This document shows positions 9,474 to 17,629 of a DNA stretch of 36,059 nt, in pieces. The translations under genes and the position numbers were made by a program. Below the pieces are notes generated by a model. The model was given only the letters and a program-made list of their open reading frames with translations. It did no database searches and had not been told where the DNA came from. The first letter of the stretch is position 1; the number at the start of each line of letters is the position of its first letter. Source of the stretch: an uncultured Campylobacter sp. GTDB lineage: Bacteria; Campylobacterota; Campylobacteria; Campylobacterales; Campylobacteraceae. The DNA is taken from NCBI RefSeq assembly GCF_937981295.1, contig NZ_CALJPC010000046.1, forward strand, positions 1 through 36,059. The letters run 5' to 3'.

Positions 9474-9698
9474 TTAGTTCGCGCAGGCTAGCTTTTCTGC
9501 GACACTAAAGCCCAAATCGTCCATCTCCTCTTTAAATTTAGCCTCGTCACGCGGATCTAAGCTCAAACTCACCACTCCGCTTGCCACGTCTACCTCAATC
9601 TCGCCGAAATCATCCTTGAGCGCGTTTTTGATCGTCCTCGCGCAGTTTTCGCAGTGGATATTTTGCGCCTTAAATTTTACGCTTTGTTTCAAAGCCAT
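9474..9698 (-). CDS. copZ: CopZ-like copper chaperone (heavy-metal-associated domain)
   Basis: A 74-residue cytoplasmic protein consisting of one HMA fold with metal-binding pair C16-E-N-C19 (IHCENCARTI). It would hand Cu(I) to the CopA pump encoded four bases downstream. The usual Met-x-Cys start of the loop (MxCxxC) is here IHC, a small departure from most CopZ proteins. The ATG follows GGAGAG. The 132-bp gap upstream separates it from the divergent yebC. Confidence 0.88.
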   Translation of the reverse strand: MALKQSVKFKAQNIHCENCARTIKNALKDDFGEIEVDVASGVVSLSLDPRDEAKFKEEMDDLGFSVAEKLACAN

Positions 9699-9728
9699 GG
9701 ATCTCTCCTTTGGATTAAAATTTCAAAA

Positions 9729-9734
9729 CTTATA
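9729..9734 (-). promoter_or_regulatory. Weak candidate -10 box for copZ-copA
   Basis: The minus strand reads GTAGTATAAGTT about 30 bases before the copZ ATG; TATAAG is a near match to a -10. No obvious metal-regulator operator palindrome is visible beside it. Confidence 0.3.
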
Positions 9735-9791
9735 CTACTTTTTAATAAATTTTATTTCAACGCCCGCTCCTGAAATTTAAGGGTTTTTCGT

Positions 9792-9797
9792 TATAAT
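9792..9797 (+). promoter_or_regulatory. Putative yebC -10 box
   Basis: TATAAT within gtttttcgTTATAATcacc, 33 bases before the yebC ATG and preceded by a T run as is typical of Campylobacter promoters. It would drive yebC-ppiB-acpS. Confidence 0.55.
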
Positions 9798-9830
9798 CAC
9801 CCGTTTTAAATTTAAGCTTTAAGGAATTTT

Positions 9831-10565
9831 ATGGGACGAGCTTTTGAATACAGACGCGCTTCAAAAGAAGCTAGATGGGGGAAGATGAGCAAACTTTTCC
9901 CAAAACTGGGCAAGGCCATAACGATGGCTGCGAAAGAGGGCGGCGAAGATCCGCTGATGAACTCCAAGCTGCGCGCCGCGATCGCCACGGCAAAGGCGCA
10001 AAATATGCCCAAAGACAACATCGACGCGGCTATCAAGCGCGCAAGCGGCAAGGATAGCGCCGATATCAAAACGATCTTTTACGACGGCAAGGCGCCGCAC
10101 GGCGCACTTCTCATAATCGAATGCGCCACCGACAACCCGACCCGCACCGTCGCGAACGTAAAGTCGATTTTAAATAAAGCTAAGGGCGAGTTTTTGCCGA
10201 GCGGCAGTTTGAAATTTATGTTTTCGCACAAGGCCGTTTTTGAGACCAAGCTACCGAGCCGCGACATTGAGGAGCTGGAGCTTGAGCTCATCGACTTCGG
10301 TCTTAGCGAGCTTGAGATCAACGAGTTTGAAAACGACAAAGGCGAGCTCGAAAAGACGCTTCTAATCTACGGCGAATACGAAAGCTTCGGCACTCTAAAC
10401 GAAGGTATCGAAAAGATAGGGCTTGAGATCATCAGCGCAAGCTTAAAATTTGTCGCTAACGAAAAGCACGAGTTTAGCGAGGATCAGCTTGGTGACATCG
10501 ATGCACTGCTAGAGCGGCTAGAGGATGATGACGACGTGCAGGCAGTTTACACCAATATCGCATAG
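9831..10565 (+). CDS. yebC: YebC/TACO1-family regulatory protein
   Basis: Member of the YebC/PmpR family, proteins implicated in transcriptional control and, more recently, in helping ribosomes through difficult sequences such as proline runs. The N-terminus MGRAFEYRRASKEARWGKMS and the blocks MNSKLRAAIATAKAQNMPKDNI and YDGKAPHGALLIIE are diagnostic; 244 residues is near the family norm. AAGGA precedes the ATG by six bases. It ends eight bases before ppiB, suggesting co-transcription. The acidic C-terminus (LERLEDDDDVQAVYTNIA) is typical of the family. Confidence 0.93.
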   Translation: MGRAFEYRRASKEARWGKMSKLFPKLGKAITMAAKEGGEDPLMNSKLRAAIATAKAQNMPKDNIDAAIKRASGKDSADIKTIFYDGKAPHGALLIIECATDNPTRTVANVKSILNKAKGEFLPSGSLKFMFSHKAVFETKLPSRDIEELELELIDFGLSELEINEFENDKGELEKTLLIYGEYESFGTLNEGIEKIGLEIISASLKFVANEKHEFSEDQLGDIDALLERLEDDDDVQAVYTNIA

Positions 10566-10573
10566 GAGAAAAA

Positions 10574-11062
10574 ATGGAAAGCTTAAAAATTTACGACATC
10601 GACGCAGCGGCTTTGGCGCGCGATAAATACGCCGTTATCAAAACTGAAAAGGGCGATATGAAGCTGGAGCTTTTCGGCGACGAAGCTCCGCAGGCGGTTA
10701 CGAATTTCGCTAGCCTCGCGCGCAGCGGGTTTTACAAGGGGCTAAATTTTCACCGCGTGATCCCAAATTTCGTAATCCAAGGCGGCTGCCCGCGCGGCAC
10801 CGGCACGGGAGGTCCTGGCTGGCGCATAAAGTGCGAATGCGACCGCCAAAAGCACAAGCACGTGCGCGGCGCGCTATCGATGGCGCACGCAGGGCGCGAT
10901 ACGGGCGGAAGCCAGTTTTTCGTCTGCCACAGCGCGCAGCCGCACCTAGACGGCGTGCACACGGTGTTCGGTCGTATCGTAGATCAGCCTAGCCTGGCGG
11001 TTTTAGACGCGATTAGGCAGGGCGATAAGATCATTGACGTCGAGATTAAAGAGAGCTTATAG
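10574..11062 (+). CDS. ppiB: Peptidyl-prolyl cis-trans isomerase, cyclophilin type
   Basis: Cytoplasmic cyclophilin of 162 residues that isomerises proline peptide bonds. The catalytic arginine is R61 in FHRVIPNFVIQGG; the pocket motifs GTGTGGPGW, SMAHAGRDTGGSQFF and HLDGVHTVFGRI are intact. There is no signal peptide, so it is the cytosolic type. TAGGAG overlaps the yebC stop and serves as ribosome site. Middle gene of yebC-ppiB-acpS. Confidence 0.93.
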   Translation: MESLKIYDIDAAALARDKYAVIKTEKGDMKLELFGDEAPQAVTNFASLARSGFYKGLNFHRVIPNFVIQGGCPRGTGTGGPGWRIKCECDRQKHKHVRGALSMAHAGRDTGGSQFFVCHSAQPHLDGVHTVFGRIVDQPSLAVLDAIRQGDKIIDVEIKESL

Positions 11063-11096
11063 CCGTGATTAAATTTAAGCCGCGGGGCGCCAGACC

Positions 11097-11471
11097 GTGA
11101 TAAAGATCGGCACGGACATAACCGCGGTGCGCAGGATCGCGGTGCTGCGCGCAAAATATGGCGCGAAATTTCTAAAGCGTATTTTGAAAAAATCCGAGCG
11201 CTCCTCGGCACTGCGCGACGAAAGTATCGCGGGCGTCTATGCCGCTAAAGAGGCGCTTAGCAAGGCGTTAGGTACCGGCATCGGCGCAGAGTTCGGCTTC
11301 AAAGACGCGAAAATTTACAAAGACGCTCTGGGTGCGCCGCATCTAAAAATACGTAAAAAAATCCGTAAAAAATTTCATATCAAATCCGCAAGCCTTAGCA
11401 TCACGCACGACGCAAACGTCGCAATCGCCGTAGTTGCACTGGTGTTAAAAAAATCCAAAAAGCGAGCCTAA
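11097..11471 (+). CDS. acpS: Holo-[acyl-carrier-protein] synthase
   Basis: Transfers 4'-phosphopantetheine from CoA to apo-ACP for fatty-acid synthesis. 124 residues, typical for AcpS. Metal ligands are visible as D7 in KIGTDITAV and E52 in YAAKEALSKALGTGI; the C-terminal SITHDANVAIAVV strand is also characteristic. The start is GTG, with only a weak GC-rich ribosome site (cgcgggg) upstream, so it may rely on coupling to ppiB 34 bases before. Low-level synthesis would suit this enzyme. Followed by a hairpin terminator. Confidence 0.9.
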   Translation: MIKIGTDITAVRRIAVLRAKYGAKFLKRILKKSERSSALRDESIAGVYAAKEALSKALGTGIGAEFGFKDAKIYKDALGAPHLKIRKKIRKKFHIKSASLSITHDANVAIAVVALVLKKSKKRA

Positions 11472-11477
11472 AATTTT

Positions 11478-11506
11478 AAAAAGCGATAAAATTTTATCGC
11501 TTTTTT
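11478..11506 (+). terminator. Rho-independent terminator after acpS
   Basis: Perfect palindrome GCGATAAAATTTTATCGC (11483-11500), flanked by A on the left and followed by six T. It starts a few bases after the acpS stop. The A/T flanks make it potentially bidirectional, and its centre contains AAATTT. Confidence 0.85.
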
Positions 11507-12098
11507 CTTGAGTGCGGGATTTTTAAATTTTAAAATCTCGCCCGGGTTGCTCGTCCTAGGAATTTTATCGCGTGATCATCGTGCGAGCAAAAGCCTTGCT
11601 TAAATTTTGCGCTGCAGAATTTTGAAATTTCACCGCCCCGCAGAATTTTGCTTTAAATTTAAAACATGGAATTTTATAGCGACACGATACGCGACGGAGC
11701 GACTCAAAAGGTAGAATTTCAACCTAAAATTTAGAAATACAAAAATAGATTTTCAGTTTAAAATTTGCTGCGAAATCGCGCTCTAAAATTTAAAGTAGAC
11801 GCAAAGTCGCTCTCATCCGACACATGTATTATCAAAGATTAAACGGAAGTTTATGGGCTGGTAGAACGCACGCCGCAGCGGCTGCAGCGTCTGTTTGTCT
11901 CACCTATCTCAAGCAAGAGGCTTTTGTGCAGTACTTATGCCGAATGCCGCAGATAGCGCGCCACGATCTCCACGCTATGTGCAAAAAGACAAAGGAGAGA
12001 ATTGTATCGCTGCATTTACCGCTTAGTCTGCCGCTAGTTTAAGCAATCACAGATAAGCAGCGCGCCCATAGCAGCGAGCGATCAAAATTTGCACGACT

Positions 12099-12275
12099 AA
12101 ATTTTAAAGATGAAATTCTGCGAGCCATAGATTTGGCGTTAAATTTTAAAATTTCACGGCGGTGTAAATTTTAAAATTTCATACAATGCGGATTTAAAAT
12201 TTTAAGCCGGTAAGCCCGCGAAGATAAATTTAGCCGCCAAGAAGTTCGCAAGTCTCTGCAAAGTGGAATTTTATC
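12099..12275. repeat. Diverged intergenic repeat, copy 1
   Basis: Pairs with 12545-12720. Shared landmarks in the same order are gcgagcc, atttgg, TTTTAAAATTTCACGGCG, taAAATTTTAAAATTTCAT, then gcg-att, AAAATTTTAAGCCG, aatttag/aatttaa and tctgcaaa/catgcaaa. The copies differ by many substitutions and small indels. Confidence 0.6.
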
Positions 12276-12544
12276 GCGGCGCGACGCCGCAAAAATTTTC
12301 AATTGCTTGTATTTTGGCGGCGGGCTTACGCGGCTTACGTTTTAGCGCTAAGTATAAATTTTAATTGTATATATTTTGACCGCTCTAAGGCTGTGTCCAA
12401 AGCCGCCCCGTATTTATAGCTGTGTTTTAATCGCCCGCGCCAAGATACGATTAAATTTAAAACACAAAGCGCAGTCGTAGCGCCGACTCTCGTTAAAGCT
12501 CCAACCTGCGATTAAATTCCAACCAGCAATAGAATTGCGCAATA

Positions 12545-12720
12545 AAATTTAGAAATAAAATTCCGCGAGCCGAAAATTTGGTGATAAATTTTTAAAATTC
12601 CACGGCGATAAAATTTTAAAATTTCATGCAGAGCGCATTAAAAATTTTAAGCCGCAAAAGCCTATGGGGCCAAATTTAACTCGCTAAAAGTTTCAAAGTC
12701 CATGCAAAACAAAATTTTAA
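12545..12720. repeat. Diverged intergenic repeat, copy 2
   Basis: Second copy of the block at 12099-12275, in direct orientation about 445 bp away. The shared TTTAAAATTTCACGGCG-type word also occurs near 35370 and 35515, so the two copies belong to a dispersed family. Confidence 0.6.
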
Positions 12721-12765
12721 ATCATAAAGCAAACGAACTAAATTTGATAGCATAAAAGCTTGCAA

Positions 12766-12786
12766 GGCCTCTGCAAAAGAGAGGCC
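12766..12786 (-). terminator. Hairpin downstream of DAHP synthase
   Basis: GGCCTCT (12766-12772) and AGAGGCC (12780-12786) form a 7-bp GC-rich stem with a 7-base loop, 36 bases after the aroG-type stop on the minus strand. The T tract after it is weak (gcaagctttta). Confidence 0.45.
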
Positions 12787-12822
12787 GGCAAAGCCGCATG
12801 CGGATAAAATTTAAAAGCGGGA

Positions 12823-14166
12823 TTAGTCCGCCTTTTTTAGATTATCGGCGAGCAAAAACGCAAGCTCTAGCGCCTGATCTGCGTTTAGGCGCGGATCGCA
12901 CTGCGTTTCGTAGCGCTGTTTTAGCGTCTCTTGCGTCACGTTAAATGAGCCGCCCGTGCACTCGGTGACGTTTTGACCGGTCATCTCAAGATGGATGCCG
13001 CCCGCGTGCGTGCCCTCCGCGGCATGGATCTCAAAAAAGCTCTGAACCTCGCTTAAAATTTTAGAAAATTCGCGCGTTTTGTAGCCGTTCGCGGCCTTGA
13101 CGGTGTTGCCATGCATCGGGTCTATGCTGTATAGGATCGCCCTGCCCTCGCGCTTTATCTCGCGTAAAATTTGCGGCAGCCGCGCGCCGATCTTATCCGC
13201 GCCCATGCGGATGATGACGTTTAGCCTGCCTGCTTCGTTTTGCGGATTGAGCTTGTCGCAAAGGCGCAAAATTTCATCCGCAGTGCCGCTAGGGCCGATC
13301 TTGACGCCGAGAGGGTTTTTGATACCGCTTAAAAAATGTACGTGCGCATCGTCCGCGCCGCGCGTGCGCTCGCCGATCCAAAGCATGTGCGCCGAGCAAT
13401 CGTACCAATCGCCGCTGGTGCTGTCGATGCGCGTCAGACACTCCTCATAGTGCAGCAGCAGCGCCTCGTGCGAGGTGTAAAGCACCGTCTCGGCAAGGCT
13501 CGGGGAATTTGCGGCGCTCAGTCCGCATGCCTCCATAAATTTAAGCGTGCGCGAAATTTCATCGCTCAGCTCGTTAAATTTAGCCTCCAGCTCGCCCTTT
13601 TTCAAAAAGCCCAAATTCCACTTATGCACCTCGTGCAGGTTCGCAAGACCGCCGCGAGAAAAGGCGCGGAGCAGATTCAGCGTCGAAGCGCTTTGATGAT
13701 ACGCCTCGATCATGCGCGCAGGATCCGGCTTGCGCGCCGCTTCGTTAAACTCAAAGCCGTTGATTATGTCGCCGCGGTAGCTAGGCAAACTCACGCCGCC
13801 AATCTCCTCGAAATCGCTACTGCGCGGCTTTGCGAACTGCCCTGCGATACGACCTACCTTAACGACGGGGCGCCCCGCTGCAAAAGTAAGAATTATTGCC
13901 ATTTGAAGCATTACCTTAAACATATCGCGGATATTATTCGCGCTAAAATCATTAAAGCTCTCCGCGCAATCGCCGCCTTGAAGCAAAAACGACTTGCCCT
14001 CGCTGGCGCGCGCGAGCTCGGCCTTTAGGTTGCGAACCTCGCCCGCAAAAATTAACGGCGGCAACTTGTAAAGGCGCTCCTTAGCGGCCTGCACCGCACT
14101 TTCATCCTGATAAATCGGCTGCTGTAAAATTTTATAATCTTTCCACGACGTCCTACTCCAACTCAT
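12823..14166 (-). CDS. Class II 3-deoxy-7-phosphoheptulonate (DAHP) synthase
   Basis: First enzyme of the shikimate pathway, condensing phosphoenolpyruvate and erythrose 4-phosphate. It belongs to the plant/mycobacterial class II family: MSWSRTSWKDY, LLQGGDCAESF (metal-ligand Cys67), VKVGRIAGQFAKPR, SIDPMHGNT, HLEMTGQNVTECTGG and CDPRLNADQ are all present; 447 residues is normal. The frame opens at a GTG (14172), but that codon overlaps the ribosome site AAGGAG; the ATG at 14166 sits five bases after it and begins the conserved MSWS, so I use it. It stands alone, divergent from rarD, with a good TATAAT box. No N-terminal regulatory extension beyond the family norm. Confidence 0.95.
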   Translation of the reverse strand: MSWSRTSWKDYKILQQPIYQDESAVQAAKERLYKLPPLIFAGEVRNLKAELARASEGKSFLLQGGDCAESFNDFSANNIRDMFKVMLQMAIILTFAAGRPVVKVGRIAGQFAKPRSSDFEEIGGVSLPSYRGDIINGFEFNEAARKPDPARMIEAYHQSASTLNLLRAFSRGGLANLHEVHKWNLGFLKKGELEAKFNELSDEISRTLKFMEACGLSAANSPSLAETVLYTSHEALLLHYEECLTRIDSTSGDWYDCSAHMLWIGERTRGADDAHVHFLSGIKNPLGVKIGPSGTADEILRLCDKLNPQNEAGRLNVIIRMGADKIGARLPQILREIKREGRAILYSIDPMHGNTVKAANGYKTREFSKILSEVQSFFEIHAAEGTHAGGIHLEMTGQNVTECTGGSFNVTQETLKQRYETQCDPRLNADQALELAFLLADNLKKAD

Positions 14167-14196
14167 ATCCACTCCTTAAATTTCCTAAATCTTGCG

Positions 14197-14202
14197 ATTA
14201 TA
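14197..14202 (-). promoter_or_regulatory. Putative -10 box for DAHP synthase
   Basis: The minus strand reads TTTGGGTATAATCGC, a perfect TATAAT about 31 bases before the ATG, inside the 104-bp divergent gap to rarD. Confidence 0.55.
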
Positions 14203-14270
14203 CCCAAATAAGCTTTTATTAACCCAAAAAATCTTAAAATAGCGCCTTTAGGCAATTTGGAAGGAATTTT

Positions 14271-15143
14271 ATGGAAAACGATCGCACTAAAGGACTAATG
14301 CTTGCATTTGCGACCTTTTTTATGTGGGGCGTTTTCCCGATATTTTTTAAGCTCATAAAGGACGTGGATGCGGTGCAAATTTTAGCGCATCGCGTCGTTT
14401 GGTCCTTCCTACTACTGCTCGTTTTTCTCTGCTTTACGCACCGTTTAAAAAACGTCGCGCGCCTTCTTAGCACCCCTAAAATCGCTCTCACTCTGCTTTG
14501 TACGGGACTACTTATCAGCACGAACTGGGGCATTTATATCTACGCGGTAAATTCCGATCAAATTTTAGCCACCAGCCTCGGATATTTTATAAATCCGCTA
14601 TTTTCGGTGCTTTTGGGCGCTTTGTTTCTGCACGAACGGCTAAGTACGGCGGCGAAGCTTTCCCTGCTGCTAGCCTTTGCGGCTATCGGCGTGCAAATTT
14701 ACGCGCTAGGCAGGCTTCCCATAATCTCGCTCGTGCTGCCGCTTAGCTTTGCATTTTACGGGCTCATACGCAAAAAAGTAAAAGTGCCTAGCTTTGAGGG
14801 GCTGTTTTGCGAGACGGCGCTGATGCTGCTGCCTGCGCTTGCGTTTCTGATCTACTGCGCGCTGAAAGGAAGCGGCGCTTTCGGCTTCAGCGCAAACGGC
14901 GCGCTGCTGTTTGCAAGCGGACTGATTACTATTTTGCCGCTGCTTACCTTCGCCGTAAGCACGCAGTATCTGCCGTTATCCACGATCGGCTTTATGCAGT
15001 ACATCAGCCCTAGCATGAGCATGCTGATCGCCGTATTTATCTACGGCGAGGAGCTTGAGACTTACAAAATTTTAAGCTTTTCGCTAATTTGGTTCGGGCT
15101 CGCGGTCGTGGGCTTGGACGGCTTAAGGAGAAAAAATGGCTAA
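14271..15143 (+). CDS. rarD: RarD-type EamA-family transporter
   Basis: Ten-helix inner-membrane protein of the drug/metabolite transporter superfamily; 290 residues. The RarD signature at the start (MLAFATFFMWGVFPIFFKLI, then ILAHRVVWS) is clear, as is the end (TIGFMQYISPSMSMLIAVFIYGE). The substrate of this family is not firmly known; the name comes from chloramphenicol sensitivity in other bacteria. AAGGA lies six bases before the ATG. Its end overlaps the next gene by eight bases. Confidence 0.88.
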   Translation: MENDRTKGLMLAFATFFMWGVFPIFFKLIKDVDAVQILAHRVVWSFLLLLVFLCFTHRLKNVARLLSTPKIALTLLCTGLLISTNWGIYIYAVNSDQILATSLGYFINPLFSVLLGALFLHERLSTAAKLSLLLAFAAIGVQIYALGRLPIISLVLPLSFAFYGLIRKKVKVPSFEGLFCETALMLLPALAFLIYCALKGSGAFGFSANGALLFASGLITILPLLTFAVSTQYLPLSTIGFMQYISPSMSMLIAVFIYGEELETYKILSFSLIWFGLAVVGLDGLRRKNG

Positions 15144-15546
15144 TTTCGCTTTGATGTTCGCAGTCGCCCTTGCGGTGGGCGCGCTCGTGTATTTTCAGGT
15201 CCAAAAGGCTTCCGCGCGTGCAGACGCCGCAGATCCCGAGCTTAGCTCGCAAAGGTATATGAAATTTTGCGATATTTTGGAGGACAAACTGCGAGCTCTA
15301 AAGCGGCTCGAGCTGCGCGACGAAAGCGCTCGCGAGAGCTATCTAGACGAGCTTGAGGTTCTTAGTAAGGAGCTAGTCTATATCAAAACGATGCATCAAA
15401 GCAACCTAAATCCCGCCGTATGGGAGGGCAAGCTATTTGAGTTTCTAAATAAAACGGACGCGCTTATCGAAAAATACGCCACGGGCGCAGAGCGCTCGCT
15501 ACAAGACTGGCGCAAGCAACTGGAGATAGAATTTAAGAATTTGTAG
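15136..15546 (+). CDS. Small membrane-anchored coiled-coil protein, unknown function
   Basis: 136 residues. One N-terminal transmembrane helix (FALMFAVALAVGALVYFQV) is followed by a charged, strongly helical stretch with heptad-like Leu spacing (ILEDKLRALKRLELRDE, LDELEVLSKELVYIKTM), ending in a basic helix. It probably sits in the inner membrane with the coil on one face. The ATG overlaps the end of rarD and has AAGGAG inside the rarD tail, so translation is coupled. I do not recognise a named family. Confidence 0.75.
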   Translation: MANFALMFAVALAVGALVYFQVQKASARADAADPELSSQRYMKFCDILEDKLRALKRLELRDESARESYLDELEVLSKELVYIKTMHQSNLNPAVWEGKLFEFLNKTDALIEKYATGAERSLQDWRKQLEIEFKNL

Positions 15547-15574
15547 CGCGAAATTTTAAGCGGCGAATTTCGCG
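15547..15574 (+). terminator. Hairpin after the rarD operon
   Basis: CGCGAAATT (15547-15555) pairs with AATTTCGCG (15566-15574) around a 10-base loop, starting at the base after the upstream stop codon. No T run follows, so termination is uncertain. RAATTY cores lie at both arms. Confidence 0.4.
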
Positions 15575-15816
15575 GGTGTCTATATCGGTATAATTTTAAC
15601 GCCTAAATTTATATAATTTAACGCGCCGCAACTCTTGGAATTTTTAAAATTTACATACGTGCCGGAATTTTGCAAACCGCTTGCGTCATGGCGACAAAAT
15701 TCCATGCGTTTTACAAAGCAAAACGACGCAAATTTTAAATCAGCGTAATTTGTAGAATTTTGCAAGATACACAGCAACCGCGAAGCCGATAATCGCGTCT
15801 GTAAATTTTATAGAAT

Positions 15817-17256
15817 TTACTCATGAACAGACGCGGTATCTGCAGTCTTGGATCTCGCTTGCCCTAGCTGCTTAGACGCATCGCGCCTTAAAATTTTATC
15901 ATACTCCTCCACTCTTATCACCTTGCCCTCATACTCTATTTTAAGATCAAATTCCAAGCCTTTTAAGTGCGAATATCTAAAAAATTTATCCAGATCAAAG
16001 CCGCTCGCGCCATTAAGCTCATCGCCGCAGAGCGCGGAATAGCGCTTTATAAGCGTATCGTAGATACCAAGTAGCGCCGTATTGGGTGTTACTGAGCCGC
16101 ATCTATTAAGATCGGGCAGCGAACCTCTGTTAAACCCGATTGCACCCTTTTCCCAATCCTTTGAGCGCTCCGTCATAATAAACCTAACTATATCATAATT
16201 AAAGCTATCCAACCAGCTCCAATCCAAAATAATCTCATCGTAACAATAATCATCCATATGCTCTAGGTATATTTTCTTATACTTCCTCAACGTATCCAAA
16301 TCCTTACGGCAGTCATCGTATTTTTTTCGAATACGCTCATCGCCCGGAAGCCCTGCCAAATCGTATTTAAGCAGCAGATTTAGCATACTTGCGTCATATC
16401 GCTGCGGTAGCATCTGATAGATGGAGCAGTTCGGCTGCCGCTCATCTTTGCGGTGCTTGAGCGTAAAAGCAATACAATGATCGTCCGTCCAAGCGGTAAT
16501 CTCAGGTCTTACGCCGCTACTAAGCATAAGCTCCGTCATCTGCAAAAATCCACCCGCTACGGCGTAATAGAGCGGATCAGATACCGCGCTAGTACCCTCG
16601 CTTTTAGGCGTTTCGTAATATTCCCTTACCTGCGCATCGCTAGTATCGGCGACCAAATAGGCATCGCAGCATCCCGGAGTCGCAAGCCACGGACGAACAT
16701 ATTTAACGCTAGAAAAGCTAGCTCCATGCTTAAGTAGAACTTCCGCGGCGGCGGTAGAGTTATTTTCGATAGCATAGCTTAGCGCCGAATGAGAAAAATC
16801 GTCCGTGCGGTTGATATCCGCTCCGTGATATATCAGCTCCTCGGTGGTGTTTGCATCGTTGTAAAAGCTAGAATACATTATCGCCGTTATGCCAAAATGC
16901 AGCGGATCGCCCGCAGTGATGCGCTGCTCTCGCATAAATGCCAAAATACGCGCAGTGTCCTTGGAGCGCAAAAGCTTGCAGAAATACTCCATTCGCTCAT
17001 CGCCATGCACTACGCATTCGTCCAAATCTAACTCGGCGCCCAGCCTTTCGTACCGGTACCTTGCTATTGCGGCGCGATCCTCGTCCGTTAGCGGCCGATT
17101 GGAGGAGTTGCCGGAGGTTGTGGCGCGACTCACCGTGGAATTTTGCGCGGGCTGAGTTTCGGATCTGTCCATAAATGCACCGCCTACGATCAAGAAAAAT
17201 ACGCCTGCCGAAACAACCAAACACGCTATGATGAGCTTGGATTTTATCTCTTTCAA
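15817..17256 (-). CDS. Membrane-anchored ankyrin-repeat protein
   Basis: 479 residues. Residues about 8-29 form a transmembrane anchor (IIACLVVSAGVFFLIVGGAFM), followed by a Gln/Asn/Ser/Thr linker (QPAQNSTVS...SGNSSNRP) and a mainly extracytoplasmic domain. Ankyrin repeats are visible as LHFGITAIMYSSFYNDANTTEELIYHGADIN, then SALSYAIENNSTAAAEVLLKHGA, then DPLYYAVAGGFLQMTELMLSSG; the rest is unrecognised. The start is TTG: no in-frame ATG fits, and GGAGG lies five bases upstream of this TTG, giving the anchor its natural N-terminus. The linker carries one AAAATTCC unit of the RAATTY type. Possibly related in role to the secreted ankyrin protein at 5579-6811; no sequence-level kinship beyond the repeat. 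Confidence 0.75.
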   Translation of the reverse strand: MKEIKSKLIIACLVVSAGVFFLIVGGAFMDRSETQPAQNSTVSRATTSGNSSNRPLTDEDRAAIARYRYERLGAELDLDECVVHGDERMEYFCKLLRSKDTARILAFMREQRITAGDPLHFGITAIMYSSFYNDANTTEELIYHGADINRTDDFSHSALSYAIENNSTAAAEVLLKHGASFSSVKYVRPWLATPGCCDAYLVADTSDAQVREYYETPKSEGTSAVSDPLYYAVAGGFLQMTELMLSSGVRPEITAWTDDHCIAFTLKHRKDERQPNCSIYQMLPQRYDASMLNLLLKYDLAGLPGDERIRKKYDDCRKDLDTLRKYKKIYLEHMDDYCYDEIILDWSWLDSFNYDIVRFIMTERSKDWEKGAIGFNRGSLPDLNRCGSVTPNTALLGIYDTLIKRYSALCGDELNGASGFDLDKFFRYSHLKGLEFDLKIEYEGKVIRVEEYDKILRRDASKQLGQARSKTADTASVHE

Positions 17257-17629
17257 AGCAACCTCCGCAAATAAAATGACAAATACTACCGAGTGTGAAC
17301 TTAGCCGAATATAAACAGACGGAATTTCACAAGGTAATTTCGCTTGAGCGGAATTCGCAGGGCGAGATTTAAGAGGGTAAGGCGCAAAATTTTTGCCTTC
17401 GAAATTTTACCGATAGAATTCCGCGTAGAAATATCGCAGAGGCGAAATTCTACCGACGAAATTTTATTCCAGCGACAGGCGGTTAGAATTTCAACAAGCG
17501 CTTCTACGCATAAAATTTAGCGCTAAAATTACGCCGTATTTGCACTCGGTATCGCTACGAAATTTAGTGGCGGCTACCATAAAATATTGAAATTTTAGTT
17601 TTAAATTTACCGCCCCTTCGCATATCCTC
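17257..17629. other. Gene-free region dense in RAATTY
   Basis: No gene seen. Repeated words of the type gaattccgcgtagaaat, aggcgaaattctaccgacgaaattt and aaatttagcgctaaaatt. It separates the ankyrin gene from the AT-rich paralog block and may hold the promoter for the TTG-started gene. Confidence 0.55.

Larger units (their letters stand above)
11507..12765. other. 1.3-kb gene-free region with diverged repeats
   Basis: Between two gene groups, with no convincing coding sequence. A 72-codon plus-strand frame at 11824-12042 lacks a ribosome site and any recognisable motif. The region is dense in AAATTTTAAAATTTCA words and contains two diverged copies of a block of about 175 bp, listed separately. 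A candidate -10 (TATATT) lies near 12370, with no gene behind it. It could hide a small RNA, but I cannot support one. Confidence 0.6.

Noticed and set aside
11824..12042. 72-codon plus-strand open frame
   Set aside because: No ribosome site, no hydrophobic or family pattern, embedded in repeat-rich non-coding DNA.
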